The notes beneath the pieces were generated by a model. It saw only the letters and a list, made by a program, of their open reading frames with translations. It ran no database searches and was not told the origin of the DNA. The translations under genes were made by a program, and so were the position numbers. This document shows, piece after piece, positions 7,374 to 15,774 of a stretch of DNA of 64,000 bases (the stretch's first letter is position 1; each line of letters opens with the position of its first letter). Source of the DNA: Dehalococcoidia bacterium (GTDB lineage Bacteria > Chloroflexota > Dehalococcoidia > Tepidiformales > Tepidiformaceae); NCBI GenBank assembly GCA_022827945.1, contig JAJEIT010000026.1:1-64000 (forward strand), in the 5' to 3' direction.

Positions 7374-7954
7374 TCAAGAACGCCGTCATCGCCGCCCTCG
7401 CCGTGGTCCTGGCGCTCTCGATCGCCGGCGTCGTCGCCCAGACGCAGCGCACGGCCACGGTCCAGGTGCGCATCTACGAGGACATCGAGGATCCGGGGTC
7501 GCACTACATCTCCTCCCGCCCCCACGGCGGCGAGTGGACCGAGTCGCGCGAGGTCCCGCCCCTCAACGACGGCTTCGTCCAGGCCGGGAAGTACCGCTTC
7601 GTCAACGTGTGGGTCGGCGCCACCGTCCCCCAGCCCATCCCCCCCGCCGTCGAGCTGTTCGACCTCGAGTGCACCGACCACGTCCACCCGAACGGGTTCC
7701 ACCGCATCCTGCGCGGCTCCCTCCGCAACCTCGCGAACGCGACGCTGACGGACGTCACGATCACGGCCGCCCTCGTCAACGAGGACGGCGTCGAGATGCT
7801 GCAGGTCACGGACGAGATCGGGGGCGCCATCGCGCACGGCGGCGAGCGGCCGTTCCTGGTCAACTTCATCGGCGCCCCCAACGTGGCCGGAACCTGCCCC
7901 GTCGTCAGCATCGACTACACCGCCACCGTCCGCTACGAAGTGCCCATCCCGTAG
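7370..7954 (+). CDS. Secreted protein, paralogue of the preceding gene
   Basis: 194 aa. The ATG overlaps the upstream stop (ATGA). It has a signal peptide (IKNAVIAALAVVLALSIAGVVAQ), then the shared module (VQVRIYED, YISSRPHGGEW, GKYRF) and the same C-terminal beta domain as its neighbour (HRILRGSLRNLANATLTDV; two Cys; closing VSIDYTATVRYEVP). The two proteins align along their whole length, which marks a tandem duplication. Both are probably soluble in the periplasmic or extracellular space; a role as paired subunits is possible but unsupported. Confidence 0.7.
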   Translation: MIKNAVIAALAVVLALSIAGVVAQTQRTATVQVRIYEDIEDPGSHYISSRPHGGEWTESREVPPLNDGFVQAGKYRFVNVWVGATVPQPIPPAVELFDLECTDHVHPNGFHRILRGSLRNLANATLTDVTITAALVNEDGVEMLQVTDEIGGAIAHGGERPFLVNFIGAPNVAGTCPVVSIDYTATVRYEVPIP

Positions 7955-7956
7955 GA

Positions 7957-7990
7957 GTGGATAGCGGGTAGTGAATAGTGAATGGTGGCC
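7957..7990. repeat. Palindromic element, left arm
   Basis: gtggatagcgggtagtgaat followed by agtgaatggtgg. It matches the left arm of the palindromic family; the partner arm lies on the other side of the DUF1640-like gene at 8343-8390. Confidence 0.6.
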
Positions 7991-8027
7991 TTGCTATCCA
8001 CAACCATCTTGCTAGACTAACGTCGCG

Positions 8028-8318
8028 ATGGCGCTTTCGTTCGACACGCACGAGTCGATCCGCAGGCTCCGCGGCAAGGGGTTCGATGAACCCCAGGCCG
8101 AGGGCGTCGTCGAGTTCGTTCGCGATGCCACTGCGGAGCAAGTCACGCGCGAGCACTTCGACGGGCGCTTCGCCGTCCAAGACGCGTACATCGATGCCCG
8201 CTTCGCCGAGCAGCGCGCCGAGTTCTACCGCGCCCTCTGGGTCTTCGGCGGCGGCATCGTGGCGGCCAATGCCGCTATCGTCACCGCCGTCGTCACCATT
8301 ACCCAGGTGCTCGCCTAG
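8028..8318 (+). CDS. DUF1640-like coiled-coil membrane protein
   Basis: 96 aa. FDTHESIRRLRGKGFDEPQA at the N-terminus is typical of DUF1640/CCDC90-like proteins, followed by a predicted coiled coil (DARFAEQRAEFYRAL) and one C-terminal transmembrane helix (GGGIVAANAAIVTAVVTI). Bacterial members are tail-anchored and of unknown function. TAGACT is nine bases before the ATG. Paralogues lie at 15226 and 17646, with a fragment at 17883. The gene sits between two arms of a palindromic repeat. Confidence 0.75.
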   Translation: MALSFDTHESIRRLRGKGFDEPQAEGVVEFVRDATAEQVTREHFDGRFAVQDAYIDARFAEQRAEFYRALWVFGGGIVAANAAIVTAVVTITQVLA

Positions 8319-8342
8319 CCGCCGGCCCCGCCAGCCCCGCGA

Positions 8343-8390
8343 GCCACTATTCACGATCCACTAGCCACTATTCCCTATCCACCAGACACT
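8343..8390. repeat. Palindromic element, right arm
   Basis: ccactattcacgatccacta followed by gccactattccctatccacc. It is complementary to the arm at 7957-7990 and ends a few bases before the otsA start. Confidence 0.6.
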
Positions 8391-8396
8391 CTTTCC

Positions 8397-9842
8397 GTGG
8401 ACCTGATACTGGCCAACCGCGCGCTCGTCGACCACCACGCCCCGCCCGGGGGCGCGGGCGGCCCCGCGCCTGCCACCGGCGGCCTCGTCGAGGCCGTGCG
8501 GCCCGTGCTCGTCCCCTGGGACGGCGCCGCCGGAACCACGTGGATCGGCGCCGGCCGCGGCCCCCACGACCGCGCCTGGACCGACGACGCCGGCTTCGAG
8601 CTGCTGGAGACGCCCGCGGGTCCCATCCGCCACCAGCGCCTCTACCTCGCCGAGGACGACTGGCGCGGCCACTACGCGGAGGTCGCCAACGGCTTCTTCT
8701 GGCCCCTCCTCCACCTCGTGCGCGTCGACCTGCCCCTCAAGCTCGCCTACTACCCCACCCCCGAAGCCCCCTCGGATGCGGCCTGGTCCGCCTACGAGCG
8801 CGTTAACCGCGCCTTCGCCGGGGCCGCCCTCGCCGCCAGCGGCGAGGTCTGCTGGGTGCACGACTACCAGCTCGCGCTCGTGCCGGCCATGCTCCGCGAG
8901 GGCGGCTTCCGGGGGCGCACCGGCTTCTTCCTCCACACCCCGTTCCCCTCCCTCGCCGTCGCCGAATCCTCCCTGCCGCCGCCCGCCCGCGCCCGCTTCG
9001 CCGCCTGGCTCGACGGCATCCTCGGGGCGGACCTCGCGGGCGTCCAGACCGAGGCCGACGCCGATCGCCTGCGCGAGGCCGCCGAGCGCCTCTGCGGCGC
9101 TCGCGTCGAGGGCCCCGACCTGCGCCTGAACGGCCGCCTCGTGCGTATCGCCGCCTTTCCCGCCGGCATCGACGCGGACGACCTCGCCCGCCAGGCCCCC
9201 GCCGGCGCCCTCCCCGCCGCCGTCCCCCACGACCCCGCCCTGCCCCTCGTCGTCGGCCTCGAGCGCGCCGATTACACCAAGGGCGTCCCCGAGCGGCTGG
9301 CCGCCGTGTCGGCCGCGATCGCGGGCGGCGCGCGCTTCGCCTATGCCGGCTTCTCCGCACCCACCCGCCCCGGCGTCCCCGCCTACGACGCGCTCCAGGC
9401 CGAGTGCGAACGGCTCGCGTCGGAGGCCTCCGCCCTCGCCGCCGATCGCGGCCTGCCCTTCGTCCAGAGCCGCGAGGCGCTCGCCTGGAGCGAGGTGCTC
9501 GCCCTCCTCCGCGAGGCCGACGTCGTCTTCACCGCCTCCATCGCCGACGGCATGAACCTGGTGCCGCTGCAGGCCGTCATCGCGCAGTCGTCGCGGCCCG
9601 CGGGCGAACGCGGCGTCGTGCTGGCGGGCCGCGATGCCGGCGTCTCGTCCGCCTACGCCGGCTTCGAGGACGACGGCCTCGTCGCCCTCGACCCGCTGAA
9701 GCCGGAGGCCTCGAAGCGCGCCCTCCTCGACGCGCTGGAGGGACGCCCCGGCCGTGTCAGCGACCGGCTCGTGGCCGCCGTCCGCGAGCGCGACGCCCAC
9801 GCCTGGGGACGCACCTTCCTGGGCGCCCTCGACGGGGCATGA
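8397..9842 (+). CDS. otsA: Alpha,alpha-trehalose-phosphate synthase (GT20)
   Basis: 481 aa, GTG start. It makes trehalose-6-phosphate from a nucleotide-glucose donor and glucose-6-phosphate in the cytosol. Family marks are present: HDYQL near residue 154, HTPFPS, RADYTKGVPERL near 290 (sugar and donor binding) and DGMNLVPLQ near 384. Length matches bacterial OtsA. Its stop overlaps the otsB start (ATGA), forming a two-gene operon for the compatible solute trehalose. No Shine-Dalgarno site is obvious before the GTG, which follows the arm of a palindromic repeat. Confidence 0.95.
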   Translation: MDLILANRALVDHHAPPGGAGGPAPATGGLVEAVRPVLVPWDGAAGTTWIGAGRGPHDRAWTDDAGFELLETPAGPIRHQRLYLAEDDWRGHYAEVANGFFWPLLHLVRVDLPLKLAYYPTPEAPSDAAWSAYERVNRAFAGAALAASGEVCWVHDYQLALVPAMLREGGFRGRTGFFLHTPFPSLAVAESSLPPPARARFAAWLDGILGADLAGVQTEADADRLREAAERLCGARVEGPDLRLNGRLVRIAAFPAGIDADDLARQAPAGALPAAVPHDPALPLVVGLERADYTKGVPERLAAVSAAIAGGARFAYAGFSAPTRPGVPAYDALQAECERLASEASALAADRGLPFVQSREALAWSEVLALLREADVVFTASIADGMNLVPLQAVIAQSSRPAGERGVVLAGRDAGVSSAYAGFEDDGLVALDPLKPEASKRALLDALEGRPGRVSDRLVAAVRERDAHAWGRTFLGALDGA

Positions 9843-10630
9843 CGCTGGACGCGGCGCTCGCGCGGCGCCTCCGCGAGCTTGCGCGCGGTCCCGCGCCCCT
9901 GCTCGTCGCCAGCGACCTCGACGGCACCCTCGCCCCCATCGTCCCGCGCCCCGAGGACGCCCGCGTCCCCCCCGCCACCCTCACCGCCCTCGAACGGCTC
10001 GCGATGGTCGCGCACGTCGCCGTCGTCACGGGCCGTGACCTGGCCACGGCCCGCGCCCTCGCGCCCGTGTCCGGCGTCGAGTTCGTGGCCAGCCACGGCC
10101 ACGAAGCGTCCTTCGCCGCCTCGACCCTTCCCGGCTCGGACGCTGCCGTTTCCGGGCGTCTCGAGGAACTCGCCCGCGACATCGAGGCGCGCTTCGCCGG
10201 CACCGCCCTGCGGGTCGAGCGGAAAGCGCGGTCCGTCGCCTTCCACTACCGGGCCGACCCCTCCCTTGCCGCCCCCCTCCGCGAGGCGCTGCGGGAACTG
10301 CCCGAGGGCCTGCGCATCCAGCCCGGACGGCTCGTGCTGGAGGTCCTGCCCGCTGGCGGGGGCAAGGACACCGCCCTCTCCGCCCTCATCGAGCGCTTCC
10401 GCCCCGGGTCGGTCCTCGTCCTCGGCGACGACCTGACCGACGTCGCCATGTTCGAGGCGGCCGCCGCCTTCCGTGCGGAGGGCGGCCACGTGCTCGTGCT
10501 GGCGATAGGGGGCGGCTCGGAGACCCCGACCGGGGTCGTCGCTGCCGCCGACGCGGTGGTGGAACAGGAGCAGGTCGGGGGAGCGCTCGCGCTCCTCGCC
10601 GAAGCGCTCGCAGACGCTCCTCCCGCCTGA
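9839..10630 (+). CDS. otsB: Trehalose-6-phosphate phosphatase
   Basis: 263 aa HAD-superfamily phosphatase that hydrolyses trehalose-6-phosphate to trehalose. HAD motif I is DLDGTLAP (residues 26-33), motif II is VVTGRD, and motif IV is GDDLTDVAMFE near residue 197. The ATG overlaps the otsA stop; the ORF-track version starts too far upstream within otsA. With otsA it completes the OtsAB pathway. Confidence 0.95.
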   Translation: MTLDAALARRLRELARGPAPLLVASDLDGTLAPIVPRPEDARVPPATLTALERLAMVAHVAVVTGRDLATARALAPVSGVEFVASHGHEASFAASTLPGSDAAVSGRLEELARDIEARFAGTALRVERKARSVAFHYRADPSLAAPLREALRELPEGLRIQPGRLVLEVLPAGGGKDTALSALIERFRPGSVLVLGDDLTDVAMFEAAAAFRAEGGHVLVLAIGGGSETPTGVVAAADAVVEQEQVGGALALLAEALADAPPA

Positions 10631-10639
10631 CCGCGCGGG

Positions 10640-10645
10640 TATACT
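10640..10645 (+). promoter_or_regulatory. -10 box of an apparently leaderless gene
   Basis: TATACT ends seven bases before the ATG at 10653, the position expected if transcription starts at or next to the start codon. Confidence 0.5.
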
Positions 10646-10652
10646 CGAACCG

Positions 10653-10904
10653 ATGGAAGGCCCGCTCGACCCCATGACCGGCCCCGATCGCTCGCAGGAC
10701 GCCTTCGACTTTTCCGAAGGAGCAATGGGCTTGCCACAGGATCTCGCGCGGCAGATCCGGGAAGCCGCCGAGAGCCTCACGGGCATGGGCGCGGAGCAGC
10801 GCCGCCACCTCACGATCGCCATGACCGCCGTCGGCGCGACCTGGATCGCGCCCGTGCTGGCTGCCCGTCGCCGCCGTAAGCGCCGCCGCCGCAAGCCGGC
10901 CTAG
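10653..10904 (+). CDS. Small hypothetical protein with basic tail
   Basis: 83 aa. An amphipathic middle (LPQDLARQIREAAESLTGMG) leads into a mildly hydrophobic stretch and ends in a cluster of about a dozen Arg/Lys (RRRRKRRRRKPA). The tail suggests membrane-surface or nucleic acid contact. No family recognised. TATACT is seven bases before the ATG and no Shine-Dalgarno site is seen. Confidence 0.55.
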   Translation: MEGPLDPMTGPDRSQDAFDFSEGAMGLPQDLARQIREAAESLTGMGAEQRRHLTIAMTAVGATWIAPVLAARRRRKRRRRKPA

Positions 10905-10933
10905 CATCCCCCGCCTTTCGCTACACTGGCTCC

Positions 10934-11317
10934 ATGGCTCAAGACTGGGGCAACTGGCTCGAACTGGCTGAGCATGAGATGGAGGAGGCTCGTGGCGCTC
11001 TGGCGGCAGGCCTCTACCAGATGGTGGCGTTCTTCTCGCACCAGATCGCCGAGGCTTCCTTCAAAGCCCTGTGGATTCGGGAAGCGGACGGTCTCCCACC
11101 GCGAACGCACAACCTCGTCGACATGGCGGAGCATCTCGACGCCCCGTCGGAGATTCTGGTTGCGGCGCGGGATCTCAATCCCCTCTACAGCGCTACCCGC
11201 TACCCTGATGTCGCCAACGGCAATCCGGCGAAGAACTACGACCAGTCCAACGCAAGCCGAGCCCTCTCCGGGGCGGAGGAGGTGTTCCAGTGGTGCTCAC
11301 GCCGCCTGCGGAGCTGA
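10934..11317 (+). CDS. HEPN domain protein (toxin-like partner of an MNT protein)
   Basis: 127 aa, alpha-helical. HQIAEASFKALWI, THNLVDMAEHL and the RYPD motif near residue 95 mark the HEPN family (PF05168 type). HEPN proteins paired with minimal nucleotidyltransferases act as toxin-antitoxin modules in which the HEPN is an RNase and the MNT modifies or blocks it. The RX4-6H catalytic motif of RNase HEPNs is not obvious here, so activity is uncertain. TACACT lies six bases before the ATG. The 3' end overlaps the MNT gene by 28 bases. Confidence 0.8.
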   Translation: MAQDWGNWLELAEHEMEEARGALAAGLYQMVAFFSHQIAEASFKALWIREADGLPPRTHNLVDMAEHLDAPSEILVAARDLNPLYSATRYPDVANGNPAKNYDQSNASRALSGAEEVFQWCSRRLRS

Positions 11318-11652
11318 AGCGAGCCGCCCTCGCCGAGCATGAGGCCACGCTGGAGGCCGCGCGCCGCCTTGCCGCCCGGGCCGCAAGCGAACTCGGCGCG
11401 TCGCGGGTGCTGCTCTTCGGTTCCCGTGCCCGGGACGACTGGCGCCGGGGCAGCGACTGCGACGTCATCGCCGTCTCTACCCGCTTCGAGACCATGGACC
11501 GCATCGACCGCTACAACGCCGTCTATGACCTATGGGACGGCCCGGTCGACATCGAGCCCGTTGCGCTCACGCCTGCCGAGTTCGACCGCAGCGCCGCGGG
11601 AACCGGCATTGTCGCCATGGCGCTCGATGGCGGCGTCATCGACCTCGCCTGA
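11290..11652 (+). CDS. Minimal nucleotidyltransferase (MNT) antitoxin
   Basis: 120 aa with the pol-beta superfamily signature GSRARDDWRRGSDCDV (residues 44-59), where the two Asp near the end bind metal, and a third acidic residue in VDIEP near residue 93. MNT proteins of this size pair with HEPN toxins and can transfer AMP to them. GTG start, inside the HEPN gene's last codons, so the two are coupled. Confidence 0.85.
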   Translation: MVLTPPAELKRAALAEHEATLEAARRLAARAASELGASRVLLFGSRARDDWRRGSDCDVIAVSTRFETMDRIDRYNAVYDLWDGPVDIEPVALTPAEFDRSAAGTGIVAMALDGGVIDLA

Positions 11653-11658
11653 CCCGCG

Positions 11659-12333
11659 GTGTCCGCTGAAGCCCTCCAGTCCCTGAACGGCGAGATCGCC
11701 GGCTGTCGCGCCTGTCCGCGGCTCGTCGAGTGGCGCGAGCAGGTTGCCCGCGAGAAGCGTGCCGCCTACCGCGACTGGACCTACTGGGGCCGTCCCGTGC
11801 CCGGCTTCGGCGACCCCGATGCCGGGCTTTACGTCGTGGGCCTGGCGCCCGCGGCCCACGGCGGGAATCGCACCGGCCGCGTCTTCACCGGCGACCGTTC
11901 CGGCGACTGGGTCTATGGCGCGCTCCACCGCGCCGGCTACGCGAACCAGGGTACGAGCGTCAGCCTCGACGACGGCCTGGAGCTGTCGGGCGCCTACATC
12001 GGCGCCATCGTGCGCTGCGCACCGCCCGACAACCGCCCGTCCCGCGAGGAGCGCGCCGCCTGCATGCCCTACGCCCGGCGCGAGCTCGACCTGCTACCGG
12101 GCGCGCGGGTCGTGGTGGCGCTCGGCGCCTACGCCCACGATGCCGTCTGCGACCTGGTCGGGCTGCGACCCCGTCCGAAGTTTGGGCACATGGCCGAGGC
12201 AGCCCTGTCCGATGGACGCACCTTGCTCGACTCCTACCACCCCAGCCAGCGAAACACGTTCACGGGGAAGCTGACGCAGGAGATGTTCGACGCCGTCTTC
12301 GCCCGCGCCCGCGAGATTGCGAACGGCGCCTAA
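11659..12333 (+). CDS. Uracil-DNA glycosylase family 5 (UDGb), Fe-S
   Basis: 224 aa, GTG start. GLAPAAHGGNRTGRVFTGDRS (motif A region, residues 61-81) and HPSQRNTFTG (motif B, near 194) identify a family 5 UDG. These enzymes excise uracil and some oxidised or deaminated bases from DNA, a common need in thermophiles and GC-rich organisms. Cys16 and Cys19 (CRACP) plus two later Cys (RCAPP and ACMPY region) are placed as 4Fe-4S ligands. Its stop runs into the convergent rsmE gene with a 4-base overlap. Confidence 0.9.
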   Translation: MSAEALQSLNGEIAGCRACPRLVEWREQVAREKRAAYRDWTYWGRPVPGFGDPDAGLYVVGLAPAAHGGNRTGRVFTGDRSGDWVYGALHRAGYANQGTSVSLDDGLELSGAYIGAIVRCAPPDNRPSREERAACMPYARRELDLLPGARVVVALGAYAHDAVCDLVGLRPRPKFGHMAEAALSDGRTLLDSYHPSQRNTFTGKLTQEMFDAVFARAREIANGA

Positions 12334-13040
12334 GCCCGCGCGAGCGCGGCCGCCACCACCGCCGCCGTCTCCGTCCGCAGGGTGTTCGGCCCAAGCGAGG
12401 CGACGATCGCGCCTGCTTCGACGGCGCTCGTGACTTCGTCCCCGCTGAAGCCTCCCTCCGGGCCCACGGCGATGACGACTGGCCCCTGCTCTGGTAGCTC
12501 GCCTGCCACTTCACTCCACGGCCTGCCGTCGCGGTTCGCGACCACCAGCACCCCGTCATGCTCCTCCAGCGCCTCGCGGAACGCGACGACCGGTGCGATG
12601 ACGGGAAGATAGAGGCGTCCGCACTGCTCCGTGGCCTCGACCGCGATCCGCCGCCAGCGCTCCCGCCTGCTCTCCGAGAGCTCCTGCCCTCGCGCCGAGC
12701 GCTCGGTCGTAATGGGCCGGAAGACATCGACGCCCGCCTCGACGCACTTCTCGATAGCCCACTCCATCCGGTTCGCGCGCACGTTCGCGCACCACACCTC
12801 GACCGACCGCGCCGGTGGCGGTTCCCGCCGCGTGAGGTCGCCCACGGTCGCAGTGACCCGCTCGCGCGACGTATCTTCGATGCGCGCCCGGTACTCGAAC
12901 CCGTCGCCGGCGAAGACGAGGAAGTCGTCCCCTTTTCGCAGCCGCCGCGAGCCCGCCAGGTGCCGCGCCTGGTCGCCGCTCAGCTCGAGCGCCCCCGGCC
13001 CGACGCCTTCCGGCACGCAGACCCGTGGCAGGGCCTCCAT
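12330..13040 (-). CDS. rsmE: 16S rRNA m3U1498 methyltransferase
   Basis: 236 aa. The SPOUT-fold RsmE features are present: an N-terminal PUA-like part (HLAGSRRLRKGDDFLVFAG), WAIEKCVEAGVD, ERSARG, and the SAM-binding knot VIAVGPEGGFSGDE with LGPNTLRTETA near the C-terminus. It methylates N3 of U1498 in 16S rRNA. The chosen ATG at 13040 is two bases after the prmA stop; the longer ORF-track start would overlap prmA. prmA-rsmE is a widespread pair. Confidence 0.95.
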   Translation of the reverse strand: MEALPRVCVPEGVGPGALELSGDQARHLAGSRRLRKGDDFLVFAGDGFEYRARIEDTSRERVTATVGDLTRREPPPARSVEVWCANVRANRMEWAIEKCVEAGVDVFRPITTERSARGQELSESRRERWRRIAVEATEQCGRLYLPVIAPVVAFREALEEHDGVLVVANRDGRPWSEVAGELPEQGPVVIAVGPEGGFSGDEVTSAVEAGAIVASLGPNTLRTETAAVVAAALARA

Positions 13041-13042
13041 CG

Positions 13043-13930
13043 CTAGTCCCGAGCCAGTTCCAGGAGCGCCCAATCGTGCTCCTCGCGTTCGCCCGTGAGG
13101 GTCAGGCCGTGCTCGCCGAAAGCGGCCAGCACGTCGTCCCGGTCCGTCGTCAGGAAACCGCTCGCGATGAGCTTCCCTGTGCGGTTAAGCGCCCTCGCAA
13201 GCGCCTCCGCCAGCTCGATGTCGGCCCGTGCGCTCACGTTCACGATCGCCAGATCGGCAGGGGGCACGTTCTCACCTGGGAAGCCGCCGTGGATGGCCAC
13301 GCGGTCGCCCGCGCCGTTCGCCTCGCAGTTCGCCCGTGCCACGTCCGCCGCGATGGGGTCGATCTCGAAGGCGTCTACCCGGTTCGCGCCCAGCTTCACC
13401 GCCGCGATCGACAGGATCCCCGAGCCTGCTCCGACATCGAGCACGTGCGCCCCGGGCTGCACGGTCTCGTCGAGCGCGGCCAGGCAGAGCCGCGTCGTCT
13501 CGTGGTGGCCCGTGCCGAACGCCTGGCCGGGATCGAGCCGCACGATGAGCTGCCCCGGCGCCGCCTGGTAGTCGACCCATGAGGGCACGATGGCGATGCG
13601 CCCCGCCTCCACCGGCCCGAAGAACTCGCGCCAGCTCACCGCCCAGTCCTGCTCGTACAGCGGTCGCGCCGTCAGCTCGACCTCCGGGTAGCCCGCAAGC
13701 TCCTCGCGCAGGCGCTGCGTCAGGACCGCCCCCAGCTCACTTGCCGGCAGGTAGACGCGCAGGGCCACAGGCTCGCCATCGCGAACCGTGTAGCCCTCTT
13801 CCGGACCGAGCAGGTCCACCGGCTCCTCGATCGAGAGCCCGCCCGGCGCGGCCTCGCGCATGACCGCCGACACCTCCTCGACGAGCGCCGGGGGCGTCTC
13901 CGCCGTGATCTCGTACCAGAGCCCGGTCAT
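13043..13930 (-). CDS. prmA: Ribosomal protein L11 methyltransferase
   Basis: 295 aa. The N-terminal substrate-recognition domain (WYEITAETPPALVEEVS) is followed by the class I methyltransferase core: FGTGHHETTRLCL, DVGAGSGILSIAA (SAM loop, residues 166-178), IDPIA, and IVNVSA in place of the usual NxxA/NILA. It trimethylates ribosomal protein L11, whose gene rplK is at 26988 in this window. Lies between dnaJ and rsmE on the same strand, 21 bases after dnaJ, so dnaJ-prmA-rsmE is likely an operon. Confidence 0.95.
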   Translation of the reverse strand: MTGLWYEITAETPPALVEEVSAVMREAAPGGLSIEEPVDLLGPEEGYTVRDGEPVALRVYLPASELGAVLTQRLREELAGYPEVELTARPLYEQDWAVSWREFFGPVEAGRIAIVPSWVDYQAAPGQLIVRLDPGQAFGTGHHETTRLCLAALDETVQPGAHVLDVGAGSGILSIAAVKLGANRVDAFEIDPIAADVARANCEANGAGDRVAIHGGFPGENVPPADLAIVNVSARADIELAEALARALNRTGKLIASGFLTTDRDDVLAAFGEHGLTLTGEREEHDWALLELARD

Positions 13931-13951
13931 GCGGCCGTGCTCGCGGCGGTG

Positions 13952-15082
13952 CTAGCCCGCGACGGCGTCGCGCAGCCGCTCGAGGAAGCTCTTGTGGCCG
14001 TTCGGGAGGGAAGGGGTTCCCAGCGTGTCCGCGAGCTGTTCAAGCAGTTCGCGCTGCTCATCCGTCAGCCGCTCCGGCACCACGACCGTCGCGCGCACGA
14101 TCATGTCGCCCCGGCGGTTGCTGTTCAGGCGGGGAACGCCCTCCCCGCGCACCTTGAACTGGTCCCCGCTCTGCGTTCCCGCGGGAACGTCGAAGTCCAT
14201 GTCCCCTTCGAGCGTCGGCACGGTGATGCTTGTGCCCAGCGCCGCCTGCGCCAGATTCAGGGGCAGGTCGTACAGGATGTCGTCGTCGAGGCGCTCGAAG
14301 AGCTCGTGCGGTTCCACGTCCAGCAGCACGTACAGGTTCCCGGGCTGGCCGCCCCGCTCCCCCACCTCGCCCTCGCCCGTCAGCCGCACCTGCTGGCCGT
14401 CGTCGACGCCCGCCGGAATCTTCACGCTGATCTCCCGTGTCCGCCGTACGCCACCGCCCCCCCGGCAGTTGTCGCAGGGGTTCGTGACAACGCGGCCCTC
14501 GCCCCGGCAGCGCCCGCAGGTGGACACGTTCACGAACTGCCCGAACACGCTCTGCTGCGCCCTCCGGATCTCGCCCGCGCCCTTGCACTCGGGGCACACC
14601 TCGGGCGAGCTGCCCGGCGCCGCGCCCGAGCCGCTGCACTCCTCGCAGTGCTCCAGACGTGTGTACTCCAGCTCCTTCTCGGTGCCGAACGCCGCTTCCT
14701 CGAAGGTCAGCCTGATGCGTGCGCGCAGGTCGGCGCCCCGCGCCGGACCCCGCCGCCGTCCGCCCCTCCCGGCGCCGCTGAAGAACGCATCGAAGATGTC
14801 GCCGAAGCCGTCGAACGTCTGGAACCCGTCGAACCCCGCCGGCCCGCCCGCCCCGTCGACGCCGGCGTGGCCGAAGCGGTCGTAGGCGCTGCGCTTGTCG
14901 GTGTCCGAGAGCACCTCGTAGGCGCGGTTGATCTCCTTGAAGCGCTCGGGTGCGTCGCTGCTCGAATTCCGGTCCGGGTGGTACTCCATGGCCAGCTTCC
15001 GGTACGCCCGCTTGATGTCGTCCGCGGACGCATTTCGGGCTATCCCGAGCACCTCGTACAGGTCGCGTTGAGCCGGAGGCAT
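13952..15082 (-). CDS. dnaJ: Chaperone DnaJ
   Basis: 376 aa. J domain with the HPD triad (YHPDRN, residues 33-38), a Gly/Phe-rich linker (GFDGFQTFDGFGDIF), and four zinc-finger repeats (CEECSGSG, CPECKGAG, CGRCRGEG, CDNCRGGG) give a full type I DnaJ. It delivers unfolded proteins to DnaK and stimulates its ATPase. dnaK and grpE are not next to it. TACACT lies 11 bases before the ATG. It heads the dnaJ-prmA-rsmE cluster. Confidence 0.97.
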   Translation of the reverse strand: MPPAQRDLYEVLGIARNASADDIKRAYRKLAMEYHPDRNSSSDAPERFKEINRAYEVLSDTDKRSAYDRFGHAGVDGAGGPAGFDGFQTFDGFGDIFDAFFSGAGRGGRRRGPARGADLRARIRLTFEEAAFGTEKELEYTRLEHCEECSGSGAAPGSSPEVCPECKGAGEIRRAQQSVFGQFVNVSTCGRCRGEGRVVTNPCDNCRGGGGVRRTREISVKIPAGVDDGQQVRLTGEGEVGERGGQPGNLYVLLDVEPHELFERLDDDILYDLPLNLAQAALGTSITVPTLEGDMDFDVPAGTQSGDQFKVRGEGVPRLNSNRRGDMIVRATVVVPERLTDEQRELLEQLADTLGTPSLPNGHKSFLERLRDAVAG

Positions 15083-15225
15083 AGGTCATGGCAGTGTAGC
15101 ACCGGCCCCGTGTAGGAGAGCGCCGGGGCTACATTCGTGCCCTTCGCAGTCTTTCTGAAAAAGCCAAGCTTCGTAGAAGTTGTACCGACCCATCGTATGG
15201 TACGATGCACGGCGGAGGCGTCAGG

Positions 15226-15498
15226 GTGGCATTCGACACGCTCAAGGCCGCGCAGCGACTCCGCGACGGCGGCGCCGACGAGCCCCTCGCGGAAGCGGTT
15301 GTCGATGTCGTCGTCGATGCGAGCGACGCACACGTAACTGGCGAGCATTTCGACCAACGAATGGCCCTCCAGGATCAGAGGATCGATGCGCGCTTCGAAG
15401 CCCTCCGCGCCGAGATGTACCGGATGTTCGCTATCCAGGGAGGCGTGATCCTCGGCGGCGTCGGCGTCATCGTGGCGCTTGTGGAAACCCTCAACTAG
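15226..15498 (+). CDS. DUF1640-like coiled-coil membrane protein
   Basis: About 90 aa from the GTG at 15226, chosen because GGAGG lies seven bases upstream and the protein then begins VAFDTLKAAQRL like its relatives; an ATG at 15205 is the alternative. It has the FDT N-terminus, a coiled coil (DQRIDARFEALRAEMYRMF) and a C-terminal helix (GGVILGGVGVIVALVETL). Paralogue of the proteins at 8028 and 17646. Function unknown. Confidence 0.7.
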   Translation: MAFDTLKAAQRLRDGGADEPLAEAVVDVVVDASDAHVTGEHFDQRMALQDQRIDARFEALRAEMYRMFAIQGGVILGGVGVIVALVETLN

Positions 15499-15565
15499 CG
15501 GCTGATGTCCGGTAGAGCCCTCCTCTCTTGACGAAGCTCGTCACCCGTGTGAGAAGGGGTCGCCG

Positions 15566-15772
15566 GTGAACGGCGAAGAGTTCATCCGGAGGGCGAGGCG
15601 CTACGCGAGGAGAAACGGCCTTCGGTTCGAGGTGGACTATCGACAAGGGAAGGGCAGTCACGCCACCCTGTACCTGGGTGAGCGGCGAACCACCGTCAAG
15701 CAGTCCGAGATAGGCCGGGGGCTGCTAGCATCAATGTTGCGGGATCTGGGAATCGATCGGGAGGACTGGTAG
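15566..15772 (+). CDS. hicA: HicA-type mRNA interferase toxin
   Basis: 68 aa. The dsRBD-like HicA fold is indicated by GKGSHATLYLGERRTTV with the catalytic His in GSH (residue 31) and a C-terminal LLASMLRDLGID. HicA cleaves mRNA and is blocked by HicB. Start GTG with GAAGGGG upstream. The partner hicB begins two bases after its stop. The N-terminal extension is longer than in E. coli HicA, which is common in this branch. Confidence 0.8.
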   Translation: MNGEEFIRRARRYARRNGLRFEVDYRQGKGSHATLYLGERRTTVKQSEIGRGLLASMLRDLGIDREDW

Positions 15773-15774
15773 CG

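Noticed and set aside
7258-7971. Arg-rich 237-aa plus ORF
   Set aside because: Shifted-frame shadow of the two secreted RVWQ-module genes, which have signal peptides and align with each other.
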